Shown: positions 26,005-33,287 of the stretch, piece by piece
How the letters are laid out: every line of letters starts with the position of its first letter
Numbering within the stretch: position 1 is the stretch's first letter
Origin: CAYRFE01 sp964423645 [NCBI: uncultured bacterium]
GTDB lineage: Bacteria > Macinerneyibacteriota > Macinerneyibacteria > Macinerneyibacteriales
NCBI GenBank assembly: GCA_964423645.1
Contig: CAYRFE010000007.1
Span: 1-64,000 of the forward strand
DNA: 64,000 nt
Direction: 5' to 3'
Translations under genes and position numbers: made by a program
The notes under the pieces: model-generated
Told to the model about the DNA's origin: nothing
Databases searched by the model: none
Seen by the model: only the letters and a program-made list of their open reading frames with translations

Positions 26005-27354
26005 GTGAAAGAATATTTTCATGCGGTTGTTATAAATCAACAACGTTGTATCGGATGTACGCAATGTCTTCGTGTGTGTCCGACACAGGCTCTGCGAATC
26101 CGAAAAGGAAAAGCACTCATTTTGGAACACAATTGTATCGATTGCGGCGAGTGTATGCGGGTATGCCCTACTAAAGCGATATATGCAAAGGTCGATCAAC
26201 TTGAAAGTGCAAAAGAATATAAATACAAGTTACTTGTGTACAGTTCGGTGATGCTCGGCCAGTTTAAGGTTTATAAAGAGTATAAAAAAGTAATTGGTTT
26301 TTTTCGCGCCCTGGGATTTGATCGGGTTATAGGTGTTGATGTGGGGTCACTTGTCCTTGCTGATCTGATCCGTGAGTATTTACAGGTTGAACGAAGCGGG
26401 AAACGACCCTTGATTTCGACAAGTTGTCCTGCGGTTATTCGACTTATTCAAGTGCGGTTTCCCTCACTTGTCTCGTATATATTCCCTTTCCGCAGTATGA
26501 TGGAGATCGCAGGATCCTATCTCAAACAGCAATTTATCAAAGATACCAACGCAGACCCGAAGGACGTTGGTTTGTTTTTTGCATCACCCTGTCCTGCGAA
26601 GGTAGTTGCGATTTATCAACCCGAAGGTGAATCCGAGATGATCTTTAATAGAGTATTCAGCCTTGGTGATGTGTACAATGAGATACGCTTACTGATGGAA
26701 AAGAATACTGCCGATATCGAGGAATGTGATCCGTTGACGACGAAAAATGCATTGCGATGGTCTGCGCTTGGTGACCCCGAAAGGTCATTTCCTGATTTTA
26801 TGACGTTACGAATTGATGGCATCAATAATGTTATTAAATTTCTTGAGCGCATGGAGAACGGTGTCATAAAAGACGTTGATTTTGTCGACCTTTATTCTTG
26901 TGACAAAGCATGCGTCGGAGGAGTGTTTACAAAGGAAGATTCGTTTTTCAGTGCGTATAAAATTCGTCAAATCGCGGATATGCTCCCTGATACGCATGAT
27001 TCGATTGTTTATGATTCATGCGGGGAGAATAATATTTGTGAGATTCCGCTTCCAATCGAGCCGCGCCCGTTACAACCGATAGACTCTGATATCAAAAAAG
27101 CACTCCAGAAGATGAAACGCATTCAAGAGATAAACGGTTCATTGCCCCAGCTGAACTGCGGTATGTGCGGTTGTCCGACATGCTATGCATTGGCAGAAGA
27201 CATTGTCCTCACCGAACAATTATCGGTGTATGATTGTCCGGTCGTATTGAGAAAACACCTTCGTTCTGTCGCCAATGATATGTTCAAAATGGTGGGGCAT
27301 GTCAATCCGATAGAAGATGATGAAACAGCAGACCCGCCACGGCAGGGAAATTGA
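26005..27354 (+). CDS. [FeFe]-hydrogenase-like protein of the putative sensory (HydS, group D-like) type
   Basis: Cytoplasmic iron-sulfur protein of 449 residues. Start GTG 26005 with GAGGTGA about 6 bp upstream; a GTG at 25996 is less well placed. N-terminal 2x[4Fe-4S] ferredoxin: 'CIGCTQCLRVCP' and 'CIDCGECMRVCP'. Hydrogenase core with reduced H-cluster loops: L1 'STSCPAVI' (Cys141), L2 'SPCPAKVV' (Cys196), L3 'SCDKACVGG' (Cys299, Cys303). These four can hold the [4Fe-4S] subcluster. The second L1 cysteine, which relays protons in catalytic enzymes, is Ser here. A C-terminal Cys-rich segment (about 385-412, 'CGMCGCPTC') may hold another cluster. Neighbours are DRTGG, PHP and ATPase genes. 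A sensing role is inferred; no maturases are in the window. Confidence 0.85.
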   Translation: MKEYFHAVVINQQRCIGCTQCLRVCPTQALRIRKGKALILEHNCIDCGECMRVCPTKAIYAKVDQLESAKEYKYKLLVYSSVMLGQFKVYKEYKKVIGFFRALGFDRVIGVDVGSLVLADLIREYLQVERSGKRPLISTSCPAVIRLIQVRFPSLVSYIFPFRSMMEIAGSYLKQQFIKDTNADPKDVGLFFASPCPAKVVAIYQPEGESEMIFNRVFSLGDVYNEIRLLMEKNTADIEECDPLTTKNALRWSALGDPERSFPDFMTLRIDGINNVIKFLERMENGVIKDVDFVDLYSCDKACVGGVFTKEDSFFSAYKIRQIADMLPDTHDSIVYDSCGENNICEIPLPIEPRPLQPIDSDIKKALQKMKRIQEINGSLPQLNCGMCGCPTCYALAEDIVLTEQLSVYDCPVVLRKHLRSVANDMFKMVGHVNPIEDDETADPPRQGN

Positions 27355-27391
27355 TTTTACCAGATGACGCGTGTTCTTACAGGCGACCTCA

Positions 27392-27420
27392 TAGACAATG
27401 TATGTATACTATGCTATACT
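27392..27420 (+). promoter_or_regulatory. sigma70-type promoter candidate for the amidase gene
   Basis: TAGACA (27392-27397) and TATACT (27415-27420) with a 17-bp spacer, 29 bp before the amidase start at 27450. It suggests that transcription restarts after the hydrogenase-like module. Confidence 0.5.
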
Positions 27421-27449
27421 TTGCTTATGCGATACGGAGAAATGATCAT

Positions 27450-28631
27450 ATGCGGCGAATGATAGCAGTAACACTTTTCATGACGGTTGCATCGCTTATT
27501 CATGCACTCACCATACACAACGTGCAATCAGAAACAAAGGCGTTTTATGATATCATTACCATTTCTTTTCAGGACAGGATATCCGCGTATACCGAGCTCG
27601 CCTCAAAGGATTCACTTTCCCTCACATTTACTTCGGTCATAGACGGCTTTATTGCACCTCAATCACCCTATCCGGTGACATGTAACGGGTCGTCGTTGGT
27701 TATTTCATTATCCGGGAAGGTGTATTGGTACAGGATTGAACGAAGAGCTCACTCGGTCTCGGTGTTCTTATATCGTTATCCGCGACAGTATCATGAAGAA
27801 ACAAGTCCTGAACCTTCTTTTACTACGTACGCTGAGTATGATGAGTACAAAAAAAGTATAACAAATCCGACAACGAAAACATTTATTATTGAAAAAACGA
27901 ATGAATCCCCAAAACCGGTCGTGACCGGTAAGCAGTGGGTCATCGTAATTGACCCGGGGCACGGCGGTAAAGCATTTGGTGCGGTCGGTCCTACAAAATA
28001 TAAAGAGAAAGATCTGACACTTGCGGTTTGCTTACGAGTGATCGCGTATTTGAAGGATTATCCACGCGTTAAAGTGATGATGACGCGCAATGATGACCAG
28101 TATGTATCATTGTATGATAGAGCGCAACTTGCCAATAAAAATAAAGCTGATTTTTTTGTGAGTGTTCATGCAAATGCACCGGGACCAAAACAAAATCGCA
28201 AAAAAGTGCGCGGGATTGAGACGTTTTTTTTATCAGATGCACTTACTGATGAAGACCGTGCACTTGCAATTCTTGAAAATGAGGATTTCAAATATGAACA
28301 GCAGTATCAAAATCAGTCAATGCTTGATATGCTTTTATCGAATCTTGCTCAAAATCAATATATGAAAGAAAGTAGTGATCTTGCCTATATTATTCAAAAA
28401 AACCTGATCGGTTCTACTCGCTGGGTCGACCGCGGAGTGAAGCAAGCGCCGTTTTATGTTTTACGTTTTTGTTATATGCCGTCAGTATTGCTTGAAATAG
28501 GTTTTATATCCCATCCCGAAGAAGAGAAACTATTAAAATCTGACAAATATCAGGATATCATCGCACGTGAAATTGCGGATAGTATAAAAGACTATATCGA
28601 TAAACATGATAAAGTGTTATCCGCACAATAA
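27450..28631 (+). CDS. N-acetylmuramoyl-L-alanine amidase with AMIN-like N-terminus
   Basis: Periplasmic peptidoglycan amidase of 393 residues. The ATG at 27450 follows CGGAGA at 9 bp and gives a signal peptide ('VTLFMTVASLIHA'). Residues about 20-130 look like an AMIN domain. The Amidase_3 domain (about 165-390) has zinc ligands His171 in 'DPGHGGKAFGAVG', Glu in 'YKEKDLTLAV', His in 'FFVSVHANAP' and the catalytic Glu in 'SVLLEIGFIS'. It cleaves the amide between MurNAc and the stem peptide, typically during cell separation. A longer frame from 27351 lacks a start signal. Confidence 0.93.
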   Translation: MRRMIAVTLFMTVASLIHALTIHNVQSETKAFYDIITISFQDRISAYTELASKDSLSLTFTSVIDGFIAPQSPYPVTCNGSSLVISLSGKVYWYRIERRAHSVSVFLYRYPRQYHEETSPEPSFTTYAEYDEYKKSITNPTTKTFIIEKTNESPKPVVTGKQWVIVIDPGHGGKAFGAVGPTKYKEKDLTLAVCLRVIAYLKDYPRVKVMMTRNDDQYVSLYDRAQLANKNKADFFVSVHANAPGPKQNRKKVRGIETFFLSDALTDEDRALAILENEDFKYEQQYQNQSMLDMLLSNLAQNQYMKESSDLAYIIQKNLIGSTRWVDRGVKQAPFYVLRFCYMPSVLLEIGFISHPEEEKLLKSDKYQDIIAREIADSIKDYIDKHDKVLSAQ

Positions 28632-28785
28632 ATGGTTTCGGAATGTGCATTACAGGATAGTATCCCTCACCCTTGGGAGAACAGTATGAAAAGAATATTT
28701 ATATCGATCTCATTGCGTGATAGGGATGTTTCACGCGTATATGATAATGGTTTGTCAGTACGATGCAACACCGTGAAGGACAATT

Positions 28786-29850
28786 GTGGCAACAGTTAGA
28801 TTTGTTGATGAATCTGAATATCGTCGATTATCACAAAATTTTTCTCTTCATTTTTTACAGAGCATAGAATGGGGTGGCTTTAAATCTTGCCATGGATGGA
28901 AACCGTATCGGGTTGCCGTGTTTGATCCGACAGAGATATGTGTGGGACTCGGTCAGTTTCTTAAACGTCGTTTGACATCCCGCTATACCTTTGCATATTT
29001 CCCCAAAGGACCTGTGTACCGTGATGATTCTCCTGATTCGGCGAGTAAGGTGGTCGATGCGATTAATACCTTTCTGTCGCACGCTTTGAAAGATGTGGTC
29101 TTTGTCCGGTATGAAACCGATATTCTCGAAGCAGTTGACGGTATCGTATGTGGAAATGAATATATTCAGCTATGGAAAAAATTGGGAATGCATAAAGCAC
29201 CTTCAGATAATCAGTATCGTGATACGCGAAAGTTGAAATTAGGAAATGAGAACGAAACGTGGGATTCATTTACGTCAAAACAACGAAATAAAATTAAAGT
29301 TGCGCCCAAAAAAGAAGTTGTGATTCGAAAAGAAGAAGATGAGTCGATCATTGATACTTTTTATACGGTCTATCATGAGACGGCACAGCGGAATAATATA
29401 TTTATTCATTCAAGAGACTATTATCGGGAATTTTTTCGTACTTTTGTCGCAACCGGAATAGCTGAATTTTATGCGGCATATTATCAGGGTGAAATGCTTG
29501 CGGGAGCCTTTATCGTTCATTACGGGAAGGAAAGTATTTATATGTATTCGGGTTCTTGCGACAAAGAACGTAATCGACGCCCTAATGAAGCGATGCAGTG
29601 GGAAGCGATCCGGGAAGCGATTCGACGAGGCTCGATTGTATACGATTTTTGGGGAGTCGCTCCCTATGGCGCCACGAATCATTCGTGGACCGGTTTATCG
29701 GAATTTAAGGCAGGATTCGGCGGTAACCATATTCGCTATATCGGTTGTTATGATTATCCGTGCATACCCTTTTTATATACTATTCTCATGTATGCCGAAC
29801 AAGCACGGAAGATCATATTGGCTATAAAAAAGAAAGTTCGACGACGATAA
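28786..29850 (+). CDS. FemAB/FemX-like aminoacyltransferase
   Basis: Protein of 354 residues with duplicated GNAT-like halves as in FemABX enzymes, which add amino acids from aminoacyl-tRNA to the peptidoglycan stem peptide. Visible signatures: 'HFLQSIEWGGFKSCHGWKPY', 'YFPKGPVYRD', 'SKQRNKIKVAPKK', 'GEMLAGAFIVHYGKESIYMY', 'PNEAMQWEAIREA' and 'DFWGVAPYG ... GLSEFKAGFGG'. The start is GTG at 28786 with AAGGA upstream. It lies between an amidase and LysM gene, consistent with wall modification. Its stop overlaps the next start by one base. Confidence 0.88.
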   Translation: MATVRFVDESEYRRLSQNFSLHFLQSIEWGGFKSCHGWKPYRVAVFDPTEICVGLGQFLKRRLTSRYTFAYFPKGPVYRDDSPDSASKVVDAINTFLSHALKDVVFVRYETDILEAVDGIVCGNEYIQLWKKLGMHKAPSDNQYRDTRKLKLGNENETWDSFTSKQRNKIKVAPKKEVVIRKEEDESIIDTFYTVYHETAQRNNIFIHSRDYYREFFRTFVATGIAEFYAAYYQGEMLAGAFIVHYGKESIYMYSGSCDKERNRRPNEAMQWEAIREAIRRGSIVYDFWGVAPYGATNHSWTGLSEFKAGFGGNHIRYIGCYDYPCIPFLYTILMYAEQARKIILAIKKKVRRR

Positions 29851-30761
29851 TGCTGACCATGCTTGCGCCGATGGCAGGGTATACCGATCGTGTGATTCGT
29901 GATCTATGCCGCATGCATCGGGCCGATATTGTATACGGTGAAATGATTAATGCACATACGGTGGTAAGAACTCCCGAAAAAGCGCAGGAATTATTAGGGA
30001 TTGAGAATGAGACCGCACCGAGGGCGGTGCAACTATTCGGTAATGAACCTTCAATGCTTGCACAGGCAGCAAAGATTCTTGTCTCCTGGAATGTGCAGTA
30101 TATAGATTTTAACGCAGGTTGTCCTGTGAAAAAAGTTGTAGCAATCGGCGCAGGCTCGGCACTGTTGAAAAACATTTCTGTTTTGAATGATTGTCTTCGG
30201 TCGATTCGAAATGCAGCACCTGATGTGCATGTCAGTGTCAAAATACGTGCAGGCTGGGATATGCATTCTTTAGTGCACCGAGAGATAGGTCGTATCGTTT
30301 CAGGCGAAGGATTGAATCATATTACCATTCACGCTCGTACACGTGCGGATGGATTTTCAGGAACACCGAATCTTCGCTATATTCAAGAATTAAAAGAGGT
30401 TTGCAGTATTCCGGTTATCGGTAACGGTAATATTTTGTCTTGGAGGGATGCAGAAACAATGGTCACTCGCACCGGCTGTGACGGCGTCATGATCGGACGA
30501 GGTGCGATCGGAAGACCTTGGATTTTTGCTGAGATCGCTCAAGGAAATGATATTGAAAAGACTCATGATGAAATCCGTGATATGATAATAGCCGTATATC
30601 ATAACAAAATAGTATTACATGGCGAACGAACCGCGATTGTTGAAATGAGAAAGACCGTTCCGTTTTTTATTCGCGGATGGGAGCATGCCAAACATATTCG
30701 GATGCAACTTAATCGTGTGTGTACGATCAAGGATGTTGAGGAGGTTTTATGCGAAGTATAG
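29850..30761 (+). CDS. tRNA-dihydrouridine synthase (DusB-like)
   Basis: Flavoenzyme that reduces uridines in the tRNA D-loop. 303 residues from the ATG at 29850, which overlaps the FemAB-like stop; the longer frame from 29760 runs inside that gene. TIM-barrel motifs: 'LAPMAGYTDRVIRD', 'VQLFGNEPSMLAQA', 'FNAGCPVKKVVAIGAGSALL' with catalytic Cys, 'VSVKIRAGWD', 'HARTRADGFSG', 'VIGNGNI' and 'GVMIGRGAIGRPWIF'. The C-terminal helical domain is short. Subfamily (DusB against others) is judged by general resemblance only. Confidence 0.92.
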   Translation: MLTMLAPMAGYTDRVIRDLCRMHRADIVYGEMINAHTVVRTPEKAQELLGIENETAPRAVQLFGNEPSMLAQAAKILVSWNVQYIDFNAGCPVKKVVAIGAGSALLKNISVLNDCLRSIRNAAPDVHVSVKIRAGWDMHSLVHREIGRIVSGEGLNHITIHARTRADGFSGTPNLRYIQELKEVCSIPVIGNGNILSWRDAETMVTRTGCDGVMIGRGAIGRPWIFAEIAQGNDIEKTHDEIRDMIIAVYHNKIVLHGERTAIVEMRKTVPFFIRGWEHAKHIRMQLNRVCTIKDVEEVLCEV

Positions 30762-31402
30762 GATTTTATATAGTAGTCCTTTGTGCGATACTCAAACTTA
30801 ATGCGATTGATATCGTGCATATCGTCGAAAAACGCGAGTCTTTGTCGCTTATTGCACTCAATTATTCTCGCGATCCTGCATATGCAGAAGAAATCGCCTC
30901 ACTGAACGCCATTAAAAATCCGTCACTGCTTACCGAGGGTATGAAGATAGTTATCCCTGAAAAAATACTTAATAAAGCGGAGCGATTCAAAACGCCCGAC
31001 GGACTTACTTTTAAGGAATATTTCTCCATAGGAGAGCGTGCCGCACAGCAGGAGAATTATTTTAAGGCAGAGGGATATTTTTATACGTCTTTTATCATAG
31101 AAAAAAATCCGGCGACATTTTTTAACTATCTGTTAGCGAAGTATAAACAGGGAAAATATAAAGATTTGCTGAAAGAATATACTGAAACTACGTACCGCTC
31201 TGCAAAATTATCGTACCTTGCAGGACTATCGTATGAAATGGAAGGAAATACCGAGCGTGCCGTTGAAAAATACCGAGAAAGTATCGCCTATGAACCTAAA
31301 TATTTTTTGCCGTATAAGGCATTGAGTGTTGTTTATAAAAAAATGAATAGAGTGACCGATGCCGATGCTATGTTACAATCATTTAGGGAGCAAATGAAGT
31401 GA
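30749..31402 (+). CDS. LysM-domain protein with TPR-like repeats
   Basis: Protein of 217 residues with an N-terminal signal or anchor ('GFYIVVLCAILKLNAID'). Residues about 24-72 are a LysM peptidoglycan-binding domain ('HIVEKRESLSLIALNYSRD ... LTEGMKIVIP'). The rest has TPR-like helices ('ERAAQQENYFKAEGYFYTSF', 'GNTERAVEKYRESIAYEPKY'). It probably sits in the periplasm bound to the wall. Start with GGAGG upstream and a 13-bp overlap with the dus gene. Confidence 0.83.
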   Translation: MRSIGFYIVVLCAILKLNAIDIVHIVEKRESLSLIALNYSRDPAYAEEIASLNAIKNPSLLTEGMKIVIPEKILNKAERFKTPDGLTFKEYFSIGERAAQQENYFKAEGYFYTSFIIEKNPATFFNYLLAKYKQGKYKDLLKEYTETTYRSAKLSYLAGLSYEMEGNTERAVEKYRESIAYEPKYFLPYKALSVVYKKMNRVTDADAMLQSFREQMK

Positions 31403-31603
31403 CAATGTACCCACGGTTGTATCAGGAGGGATAAATTTGTTTTCAATACTGCGAGTATATATTCGAATTTTTATGTTGGCACACGGATGTGTTCATGAAT
31501 AATCGATTTCTGATTGATAATATCTGTTTGTATAAAATTTCCATACGTCTTTTCGGTAATTCGAGTGTATGGATGTTTCACGGAATAGAAACACGGATCG
31601 CAT

Positions 31604-32407
31604 ATGATTGAACTTTCGCATGTAACTAAAAAATACGGAGATCATGTTGCCCTTCATGATATTACGTGTTGTTTTGAGGCCGGTACTTGTGTCGGGATCA
31701 TCGGCCCGAACGGCTCCGGAAAATCAACTTTGGCACGATTATTGAACGGATTGATTCAACCGACCTCGGGCGTGGTCACGGTAGACAACCTTCCTGTCAC
31801 TGAGAATACCTTGTATGAGGTACGAAAAAAAATAGGTATGGTTTTTCAAAACCCCGATAACCAAATCGTTGCATCAACAGTTATCGATGATATTGCGTTC
31901 GGACTTGAGAATCAAATGCGTTCTTCTTTACAGATTGAGAAACGATGTGAAGAAGCGTTAGCATTTGTGGATATGACGGGGTACGCCGATCATATGACCG
32001 CTACGCTCTCCGGAGGACAAAAACAGCGTGTTGCTCTTGCCGGTGTGGTTGCGATGGATACTCCGTATATTGTTCTGGATGAACCGACATCATTATTGGA
32101 TGCGGAGGGCCGGACCGCCGTTGTTGGATTACTACAAAAAATTAGATCGCAAGGCCGGACGGTAATCCTCATTTCACATTTTATGGATGAAGTTTTTATC
32201 GCTGATAAAGTTCTTGTGCTTCATGAGGGTACTATTATATTTTTTGATACACCTCATGCATTACTCAAAAATGATACCATTTTACAAAAAATCGGATTTT
32301 CCTTGCCGCTTCATCTTCAAATTGCAAAAAGTTGTTCGCTGTATCCTGATATATTCACTGTACATACGGTGATGCAAATGTATAAGGAACGATATGGCCT
32401 GCATTGA
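31604..32407 (+). CDS. ecfA1: energy-coupling factor (ECF) transporter ATPase, A1 type
   Basis: Cytoplasmic ATPase of an ECF-type vitamin/metal importer. 267 residues. Walker A 'GPNGSGKSTLARLLNG', Q-loop with the ECF-typical 'MVFQNPDNQIVASTVIDDIA', signature 'LSGGQKQRVALAGVVAM', Walker B 'YIVLDEPTSLLDAEGR' and His switch 'VILISHFMDEV'. It overlaps the second ATPase gene by 14 bp. No EcfT transmembrane protein or S component is present in this window. Confidence 0.9.
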   Translation: MIELSHVTKKYGDHVALHDITCCFEAGTCVGIIGPNGSGKSTLARLLNGLIQPTSGVVTVDNLPVTENTLYEVRKKIGMVFQNPDNQIVASTVIDDIAFGLENQMRSSLQIEKRCEEALAFVDMTGYADHMTATLSGGQKQRVALAGVVAMDTPYIVLDEPTSLLDAEGRTAVVGLLQKIRSQGRTVILISHFMDEVFIADKVLVLHEGTIIFFDTPHALLKNDTILQKIGFSLPLHLQIAKSCSLYPDIFTVHTVMQMYKERYGLH

Positions 32408-33239
32408 GCTTCGTACCGTATCACATATTTACATGCAAGGAACCCCGTTGGAAACATTAGCACTTCACGATGTGACTGTCGGATTTGATTCGCGCGAGAT
32501 TGTGGCAGTGATGGGAAAGACGGGGGCAGGGAAGTCAACCCTTATGCAGCATTTAAACGGCATTCTTTGTCCGGCAGAAGGGACTGTTTGTTTGGACGGT
32601 ACAGATATTCATGCAAAAAAAAATAGTGTGACACATACTGTCGGGCTGGTATTTCAATTCCCTGAAACGCAGTTATTTGAACAAACGGTCTTTGATGATA
32701 TTGCGTTCGGTCCTCGAAATCTCGGGTGGAATGAAGATGCGGTGCGTGCGGCGGTTGAAGAATCTATCGAGTGTATCGATTCCTCATTGTCGATGCTGTA
32801 CGAACGATCTCCTTTTTCGCTGAGCGGCGGAGAGCAACGTAAAGTGGCATTATGCGGTATACTTGCCATGAAACCTGATATTTTGTGTCTTGATGAGCCT
32901 GCTGCAGGCTTGGATCCGCGTTCTAAAGAACAGTTGTTCGCAGTGTTAAAAAAATTACATGTCTCAGGGAAAGGGATCATTATTGTCACACATGACAGTA
33001 ATGATGCATTTCGGTATGCCGATAGAATTGTTGTGATGCATAATGGAAAGATCGCATTGAATGCTCCTGTTTCAACATTGCGTGATAAACCGGAATCATT
33101 GACGACGTTTGGTATAATGCTTCCTGATATTATTACCGTGATGCGATATGCACCGGATTTGTTTTCATCATCGGACATTTGGGATGACGATACGGTCGTG
33201 AGACGGCTCGTAACACATTGTATGAATAAAATGCCTTGA
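32394..33239 (+). CDS. ecfA2: energy-coupling factor (ECF) transporter ATPase, A2 type
   Basis: Partner ATPase, 281 residues. Walker A 'GKTGAGKSTLMQHLNG', the A2-typical Q-loop 'VFQFPETQLFEQTVFDDIAF', signature 'LSGGEQRKVALCGILAM' and Walker B 'ILCLDEPAAGLDP'. EcfA1/A2 form a heterodimer that couples to EcfT; EcfT usually follows immediately, but here the next gene is purL, read from its own promoter. The pair therefore probably works with an EcfT and S components encoded elsewhere. Confidence 0.9.
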   Translation: MACIELRTVSHIYMQGTPLETLALHDVTVGFDSREIVAVMGKTGAGKSTLMQHLNGILCPAEGTVCLDGTDIHAKKNSVTHTVGLVFQFPETQLFEQTVFDDIAFGPRNLGWNEDAVRAAVEESIECIDSSLSMLYERSPFSLSGGEQRKVALCGILAMKPDILCLDEPAAGLDPRSKEQLFAVLKKLHVSGKGIIIVTHDSNDAFRYADRIVVMHNGKIALNAPVSTLRDKPESLTTFGIMLPDIITVMRYAPDLFSSSDIWDDDTVVRRLVTHCMNKMP

Positions 33240-33263
33240 CTGTGAACGTGAAAATCATATACT
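33236..33263 (+). promoter_or_regulatory. sigma70-type promoter candidate for purL
   Basis: TTGACT (33236-33241) and TATACT (33258-33263) with a 16-bp spacer, ending 24 bp before the purL start codon. The -35 box overlaps the ecfA2 stop codon. No purine riboswitch fits in this short leader. Confidence 0.6.
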
Positions 33264-33287
33264 CAATGCACATAAAAAGGAGAATCT

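Noticed and set aside
31403-31603. tRNA or small RNA gene in the 200-bp gap before the ECF ATPases
   Set aside because: No cloverleaf, no TTCGA-type T-loop in proper context and no terminator hairpin were found; the same holds for the gap at 28632-28785.
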